DNA of 13,367 nt from Spongospora subterranea (taxonomy: Eukaryota > Endomyxa > Phytomyxea > Plasmodiophorida > Plasmodiophoridae): NCBI GenBank assembly GCA_900404475.1, contig OUQQ01000558.1, forward strand, positions 1 to 13,367, written 5' to 3'. The translations under genes and the position numbers were made by a program. Under the pieces are notes generated by a model. The model did not search any database. It was not told where the DNA came from and saw only the letters and a program-made list of their open reading frames with translations. Each line of letters opens with the position of its first letter. Positions within the stretch are counted from its first letter, which is position 1. Below, one piece after another: positions 8,076 through 13,367 of this stretch.

Positions 8076-8919
8076 ATGACCAACTCGGTCGAAGGAGCAG
8101 AAAAGCATCGCAGATCTCTTTTGTTCGGGAACGAACCTCGAGATGGTTCGAGTCGCGATTTCACACCTGTTGTGGGTCACCTCGCTCTTTACAAACCAGG
8201 ATTGGTTAAATACAAAATCAAGTGCCGTTTATTGTATTCATATCAGGCTTCTTCTATCGAAAAGTGATAACATGTAGATAGGGATTGAACGGGTTCTCAG
8301 TCCGATTTTGAAGCAACGTTTGCACAAACAGACAATGATCGCGCCGGACTGTGGAGGGAGTTTGATTGTTCTCGAACGCGAAATACTCACAGTTCAAGCG
8401 ACCAAGACGCAGACGCTCAGGAACTCGAGCGAAGTATTCATCGTGGAAAAATGCATTGACAAAGTGCCAAAATCTTTACTCAAACACAAATCAGAACATT
8501 GCGCGCCGCTGTAAATAGTGCAAACGAATGTCTGCAAATCACTGAATCAAAATCACTGATTATTTCTCACCTGATAGGAATTCAGATCAGAAGATTCGCG
8601 ACGTTTATGACGAATTGGAAGCCCTGACTGACTTGCAACTTGGAATATCGCTATACAGACGGAAAGGCGGTGGGATTGTGTTCGCCATTTGTCAATTCAG
8701 CTGTATCGGTAGGGAACTTACTGACGACACAACCTAAAGTATTCTGATGATTTGCATTTCATCTGTCCCACGTCACGCTCCCGTCATCGCATTCGTATTT
8801 TGTTCGATTTTTCCACAAACTCCGACGGTCAAACTGCCTGTGGTGTCGCAACAGCAGTGGCGTTGCTCGTAACCGATCTCAGATCCCTCTCGATCAGATC
8901 AGTTGGTACATATTCCATG
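8076..8919 (+). CDS. Multi-exon coding region, unknown; gene or 5' part of the next gene
   Basis: I do not recognise this region. The ATG at 8076 opens MTNSVEGAEKHRRSLLFGNE, running to a possible donor at 8205. A strong acceptor (ggttctcag, ending 8300) can join in phase 0 to SDFEATFAQTDNDRAGLWRE, an acidic, Ser-rich exon reaching about 8433. A block at 8578-8670 reads KIRDVYDELEALTDLQLGI, entered by a ctgatag acceptor. From 8740 another block reads YSDDLHFICPTSRSRHRIRI then LFDFSTNSDGQ. The exact path through 8434-8577 and 8671-8739 is open, since more than one splice choice keeps frame. One choice near 8843-8882 gives a stop at 8918-8920, just before the ATG at 8930. Another (donors near 8901-8904, acceptors near 8967 or 8990) joins in frame to the next gene. 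So this may be a short gene of its own or the N-terminal part of the solenoid protein. Confidence 0.35.
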
Positions 8920-8929
8920 ACATATCCTA

Positions 8930-11900
8930 ATGGCGGTTGCACCGTCCGGATCCGCCCGCCTCCAAGCACTGATCGATCGGTTTCTGCAGTCCCAAGATGA
9001 CGCGGCGTTTGAGTCAGTTTTGTCTGATCTGACACAGTCCAGTAATCTAGATGGTAAACATGTTGATCTCATGTCGCACATCTGGCTCCCTGTTTCGCAA
9101 TATCGTCGCGGTTTGACGCTGTAGAAATGGCTATTGATGATTGGGAAATTCATTTCCCAATAACGACGATGACCTGCTTTCTATAGAAGAAGGAGGAATT
9201 TCAGTATTCGACAACATTCGAGTTTTTTGGATTTTGGGTACTGTGGTCACAACATGAAGAGGACTGATAATTATGAATTCGAATAGGGTTCGTTGACGCC
9301 ATCAGCCAACACAATGCCATTGCCGCTCTTGCCGACTTGATATCAAGTCCAAACAATCGCATACGCCATCTAGCCTTGGATCTGATCTCGAAAACGTGTC
9401 CAGCTCCAAATGTAAAGTCGATTTGACGGTCAATTCCAGCGTGGAACAATGTGATCGATCATCTGTAGGATGCGCTGCTGATCTTACGTTGTTCAACACA
9501 CCTGGCGTTTACTCTCAGTAGACCTGTCAGTGGTCCTGGCGCTGATGGCGCCGATCTTCTGATCACCGTTACTGGACCACATTCGGTCCACGACGTTCCT
9601 GAACACTTATACCCAGTCGATAGCGCCAATGTTGAAGGGGAACCGGTTTCCGATTATCCTATCGTTGTCCCTCAGTATCCTGAACCGAAAGTGGCGCAAT
9701 CGAACGCATCGCACCAATCCAGGTTTGGCACGAGCGTGTTGGTGCAAACGCAGCTCATCTAATTCGGCCGTGTCAGCAGTTCAGGTATGAACACTGGGGA
9801 CATGGAGCTACTGCTGCGCTCTGTGAACCAATGTCTGCGGTCGGTGTCAATTGACGAACTCAAACTCGACACGATCGTGTGTTCGTTCATCGACGCGATC
9901 ATTGCGGTGATGACGATTGGCGAGGGACTCCCTCAGATAACGGACGGTTTACAATACGTTCTATCACGATGGGGTTCTGCTGCTCCATCGATCAGCGATG
10001 CATCCGTGCAAACCCTTTTCCGGCAACTGATGCTCGAACACAAGTTTGAGCGGCAATCCTGCATCGTCTCCATTATCGACCTCCTTATTAGCACCAATCC
10101 CACGTCGCTCCAGTACGCCTCGCAGTGCCCCATTGCGATATCCGCTTTGATAAATGCCCTTTCACAAGGTTCTAACTGCACATCACTCTGCTTCGTTGAG
10201 TGCGTCTCGACGCTGATTCGTTTGTTGTTCGGGAATAGGAGGTGACGACTCACCTGAGCGTTCGCACAGGCCCATCTTCCGGGTTCTGCTATCAATCACC
10301 GACGTGGAATTTACATCTACCGTCCCAATCGAATCGCTGATGACATTATCGCGACTTGTCGAATCCGAACAACTTCGTGATGCCAGCATGACGTTGCTCC
10401 ATCGGATTTTGGCGAAGATTGACACCAGGAGTGATGACGACGATGCGGCGTTCGATGAATTCATGAACTCGATCATAGATCGCATCTCTACGCTATCTGT
10501 TAGGCGGCTCGACATTAACCAACGTTCTGCGAGTGTCCTAACCCATTCGATCATCAGACGCACCCCTGCACCTGTTCACGCTTGGCGTCCATATGGGCCC
10601 TGGGATTTCCCTGCAGTGTAAACTCGCTGGCCTACGCCATCGCCTATATCGTTGAGAAACTATCTGCACCCTGTTCATCGTCGGTCTCGCCTGTTGCCGC
10701 TCTAGCGAATCATATCATATCCAGGAATGCTAAGGCATTTCGCGAACGCGTTCCGACCTTGTTTCCCGTTTCCGTACGCTTGTGCAGATTCCCGTTATCC
10801 CGATTTGACCCCCTGTTTCTGGCAGCTGAAGTGGCCCCTTAGTAGCAGGAACAATTCAGATCAACAGGCGATCATTGCGGTCGACATCGTGGCCGCATCG
10901 GTGGAGGTTCCGTCGCAGCTCCTGAGCCTTGGCCTCGTCGACGGCTTGGCGCTCCGATTCGCGCGTTTCGTCGACCGGGATGTGATTGGCAACTGCCCCA
11001 ATGTTGCTGTCGACGACCATGACGAATTCTCCATCGACACGTTGAAGTATCTAACCAGGGTCAGGCGCAGGTTGGCCGATTGGTTCATCAGTTCGTGATG
11101 TCGACCCCAGATATTATCATTGTCGCTGTTGGCGTTCCAATCGGCCCAGAAACCAGCATGGAGCCAGGCCAGTACGTCCAGGTTGACCGTCGCTCAACTA
11201 ACATCGATGCTAACATCGTCGCTGTCAACTCTGGCCGACTTCTACCTGGATTCGGCAAAAGCATTATCGCGCACACAATCGGACGAATTCCGATCGCTTC
11301 TGGTCGCTCTTACTCGGTTTGAGACACGATTGGGGGTCTTTGGAGACAATCGCTCATGTTTGGTTGGTCCACAGTGTTGTACACGAACTCACGCTGGACG
11401 AATCGATGTTGCCTTCGTTGATCACGGTTGGCGCCCCATTATACTGCCGGGGCGCTCCGCTAGCGATGATCAAGATCATGTTGGCCATAGAACATAGTGA
11501 TGATGATGCGCTACGACTGTGTTGCGCTCTGTTATCACGATTATCCAGGTATGGAAGAGCATTCAGCGAATGCCATTGCGTATTCAAAGCGCATTGCGTT
11601 TTCCTTTCCGAACGTCCAAAAAAGTGTTGCGGAAAACCTGTGTCTCTCAATTCATTTCCGCATTAGAAACGGTGACGCCATATCGGAAACTTGTGGGCAG
11701 GCAGAATTAGAGCTTGTCATTGGCGCTATCAACATCACATTCCGGCTCGACGACCCTTCAGCACTAACATGTTTGTCGTTCTTGCATCGACTATTGTCGG
11801 CTGCAAGCAGACGCCCTGACACGTCAGGTAATGACGTTTTGTTATTTTTTGCGAAACGAATGCAATCTGGCTCACGATCATGCCTCTAGAAATCATTTCG

Positions 11901-13162
11901 CTCCCATCACAAGCCGTTTTAGAATTCCATAACTTGATCGTGGATGAAGGCCATATTACCGTGCGAAAGCTGATCAATGCTCCTGCCGCTGCTCCTGATG
12001 TAGAGAAACCTTCAGCGCCAAATAACCGGTATCGGCTAAACGCATTGTGGTTTAGGGATATCCGGTGAACTGCGACCTGCTCTGGGCTCGGCTATGTTTG
12101 CAACTGGGATGTTTATGGATCTTCTGGAAATCAGATGCGTTCGTGCCGAGTGAGTCGCTGCTGACAACGCTGATACAGTTCATCTCATCAACTGCCAATG
12201 GTTTGACAACATGTTGTCATTTGTTGGGTTTGACCTGTAATCTGTTCCTCGGAGTTGCTGTTTGTGTGGCTGAGTTGATAGTTTCCGGAAAGCCATTTCA
12301 CCATTTAAGAACGATCATGATTTACACTGGGGGCAAATAGAATGTTTCACTCACGATAGGAACTCATTGTCGATGTCTCACCTAGACAGCACAGAGCATT
12401 GTGGGCCCATCTACCCTGCGTTGCATGGAATTCTGATGGAATCGGCAAACTTTGCAATGTTAGCGCAAAGCCCACGCCTGATCAATGCGATTTCCGGGGT
12501 AGTGAAGACATTTCGTCAACCATCGCGCTTGCTGATGATGATCACCGTTCAGGTCATCAGCAAACCGTTTGCCGTCGGGATAATGGATCTGATCGCGTTC
12601 ATATCTTGTTTATGCCGCATGGCCAAACAAAATCCACATGCACGCAATCTCGTTAGAACGTCGCTCGTGGCGAGTTTGAGAACGTATTTGGATTCCTCCC
12701 TTGAACTTCATGTAAGCGAAACCGTTATCGTCAATCGGGAGCGTAATGGAAGTTTGCGCTCTCAGGGTGTGTGCAGTTCCCAACCGTTTCGCGAGCTCAT
12801 GCAGGAACTGAACATAGTTAGAACAAGTCTTGAGATTGCAAGAAACAACGTACTGCGAAGGGAATCATTTCGACCAACGGGATTGCTGTCGCGTTCGACT
12901 CGGTTCGAAGGATATTTGGTTGACCCCATCTTATACCAGGTGCACGATCATATAAATCCTCAAAAGGAGGCCATTGAATGATATTTCCCAGAGTAATATA
13001 TGCACAAGCAACGTCGCGCAGTTGAAAAAGTTGCTGAATGGAAATCTGCAAGAATGCTCTTTGAAATATGTACCGGATTTCGAAAGGTTAACAATGCAAC
13101 AGTGGATCAACACTGAATATTGTTTGGTAATGGATGATTCCAGCAATGAAAATAATAACTAA
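8930..13162 (+). CDS. Large helical-repeat (ARM/HEAT-like) protein, about 14 exons
   Basis: The product is probably an alpha-solenoid scaffold; I cannot name it. Working exons: 8930-9053, 9287-9411, 9469-9722, 9780-10168, 10239-10498, 10558-10773, 10826-11059, 11111-11316, 11375-11548, 11667-11827, 11890-11999, 12056-12227, 12275-12939 and 12992-13162. They sum to 3261 nt, a whole number of codons, or 1086 aa. Nearly every exon reads as paired amphipathic helices, such as FVDAISQHNAIAALADLISS, SLAYAIAYIVEKL and ALRLCCALLSRL. A polar linker (VHDVPEHLYPV to PEPKVAQSNASHQS) interrupts them near residues 125-170. The C-terminal 100 residues are basic then Asn/Ser-rich. Best-supported splices: 9412-9468, 10499-10557 (GTTAGG, CTAAC, CAG), 11317-11374, 11828-11889 and 12940-12991. 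The least certain are the 233-nt first intron and the junctions at 10169, 11549 and 12228. A weak resemblance to Virilizer/VIRMA is discussed separately. The start may lie upstream if 8076-8919 belongs to the same gene. Confidence 0.6.
9140..9161. repeat. Perfect 10-bp inverted repeat
   Basis: ATTGGGAAAT is followed after two bases (TC) by its exact reverse complement ATTTCCCAAT. It sits inside the unusually long 233-nt first intron of the solenoid gene model. As RNA it could only form a hairpin with some end pairs opened to make a loop; as DNA it is a near-palindrome that a dimeric protein could bind. Function unknown. Confidence 0.8.
9774..9779 (+). other. NAGNAG tandem splice acceptor
   Basis: The intron beginning at 9723 ends in tgtcagcag. 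Splicing at either AG (9776 or 9779) keeps the reading frame and differs by one residue. The branch-point-like tctaattc lies about 20 nt upstream. Such tandem acceptors commonly give mixed products, but usage here is inferred only. Confidence 0.5.
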
Positions 13163-13165
13163 AAC

Positions 13166-13171
13166 AATAAA
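13166..13171 (+). promoter_or_regulatory. AATAAA polyadenylation signal
   Basis: A perfect AATAAA begins four bases after the stop codon of the solenoid gene. It supports both the strand and the terminal exon. The transcript would end close to, or run antisense into, the convergent tRNA gene that begins about 50 bp further on. Confidence 0.6.
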
Positions 13172-13208
13172 GTGTGGAAGCGGTCAATCATTGCCATTTT
13201 AATATGGG

Positions 13209-13216
13209 AAAAAAAA
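13209..13216 (-). terminator. RNA polymerase III terminator (T8)
   Basis: Eight consecutive A on the plus strand give a run of eight T on the minus strand, two bases after the tRNA discriminator. This is the standard Pol III stop. Confidence 0.85.
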
Positions 13217-13218
13217 TG

Positions 13219-13291
13219 TTCCGATACGGGGACTCGAACCCCGGTCTTGCATGTGAGAGACGCATATACTGACCACCTATACTATATCGGA
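13219..13291 (-). tRNA. tRNA-Glu, anticodon CTC
   Basis: This 73-nt intronless gene folds cleanly. The acceptor stem is TCCGATA/TATCGGA, seven perfect pairs with discriminator A. The D arm has G-U wobbles. The anticodon stem is TGCGT/ATGCA with loop CTCTCAC, giving anticodon CTC (Glu, codon GAG). The variable loop is four bases, and the T stem CGGGG/CCCCG has loop TTCGAGT. The B box reads GGTTCGAGTCC and the A box lies at the D arm. The U1-A72 type acceptor end is the usual form of eukaryotic tRNA-Glu. It is transcribed towards the solenoid gene, whose stop codon is 57 bp from its 3' end. CCA is not encoded, as expected in eukaryotes. Confidence 0.95.
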
Positions 13292-13314
13292 GAGGAATAT
13301 ATAATATTAGACGA

Positions 13315-13338
13315 TAGTGGTAGTGGTAGTGGTAGTGG
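13315..13338. repeat. TAGTGG hexanucleotide tandem repeat, 4 copies
   Basis: Four exact copies of TAGTGG run head to tail, starting 24 bp upstream of the tRNA 5' end. On the other strand the unit is CCACTA. It is a short microsatellite. The window ends soon after, so any larger array or gene it belongs to cannot be seen. Confidence 0.9.
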
Positions 13339-13367
13339 TCGATGGTAACGTTAATGAGTACTATAGA

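Noticed and set aside
8709..8739. A class of 27-31 nt introns (for example here, 12029-12055, 12151-12179)
   Set aside because: Most give stops or phase clashes, while 46-63 nt alternatives using nearby signals work. I do not claim ultrashort introns.
9787..10245. Identity as the vesicle-tethering factor p115/Uso1
   Set aside because: Only a short helix resembles that family, the order of blocks does not follow, and the long C-terminal coiled coil is absent.
1..13367. Mobile element, CRISPR array, prophage or bacterial operon
   Set aside because: There are no transposase or phage genes, no terminal repeats, no regular spacer array and no ribosome-binding-site operon layout; spliced eukaryotic genes explain the window.

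Overview
The window looks like nuclear DNA from a eukaryote with a compact genome. Almost every convincing gene is broken by short GT-AG introns, mostly 46-63 nt, often with a CTRAY-like branch point just before the acceptor. Genes lie tens of bases apart on both strands. There is a eukaryotic-type tRNA with internal A/B boxes and a T-run terminator. I cannot place the organism firmly. Intron size and gene density suggest a fungus-like or other microbial eukaryote rather than a plant or vertebrate.

Layout: (a) 1-440, a possible small minus-strand gene whose start codon lies 20 bp from that of the next gene. (b) 441-4687, plus strand, an eight-exon P4-type ATPase (phospholipid flippase) of about 1290 aa. 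(c) 4782-5116, minus strand, a two-exon protein of 95 aa resembling the mitochondrial ATP synthase inhibitor IF1. (d) 5117-6073, about 950 bp with no gene I can support firmly. (e) 6074-6575, plus strand, a three-exon mitochondrial ribosomal protein bL28m. (f) 6737-7046, plus strand, a possible small secreted protein, in a stretch where the other strand also reads like protein. (g) 7078-7660, minus strand, a small membrane protein. (h) 7661-8075, an intergenic or intronic stretch with a CA-rich microsatellite. (i) 8076-8919 and 8930-13162, plus strand, one or two multi-exon genes; the larger part is a helical-repeat (ARM/HEAT-like) protein of about 1086 aa in my model. (j) 13219-13291, minus strand, tRNA-Glu(CTC), with a TAGTGG hexanucleotide repeat just upstream.

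The genes are housekeeping types: membrane lipid asymmetry, mitochondrial ATP synthase control, mitochondrial translation, a scaffold-like solenoid and a tRNA. Nothing indicates an operon, a mobile element or a defence system. The most notable points are altered signature residues in the flippase (DGEV in place of DGET/DGES, TGDM in place of TGDK), the very tight gene packing, and two stretches where both strands look coding. Exon models were built by hand from frame continuity and splice signals. Those of the flippase, bL28m and IF1 are well supported; those of 8076-13162 are partly provisional.
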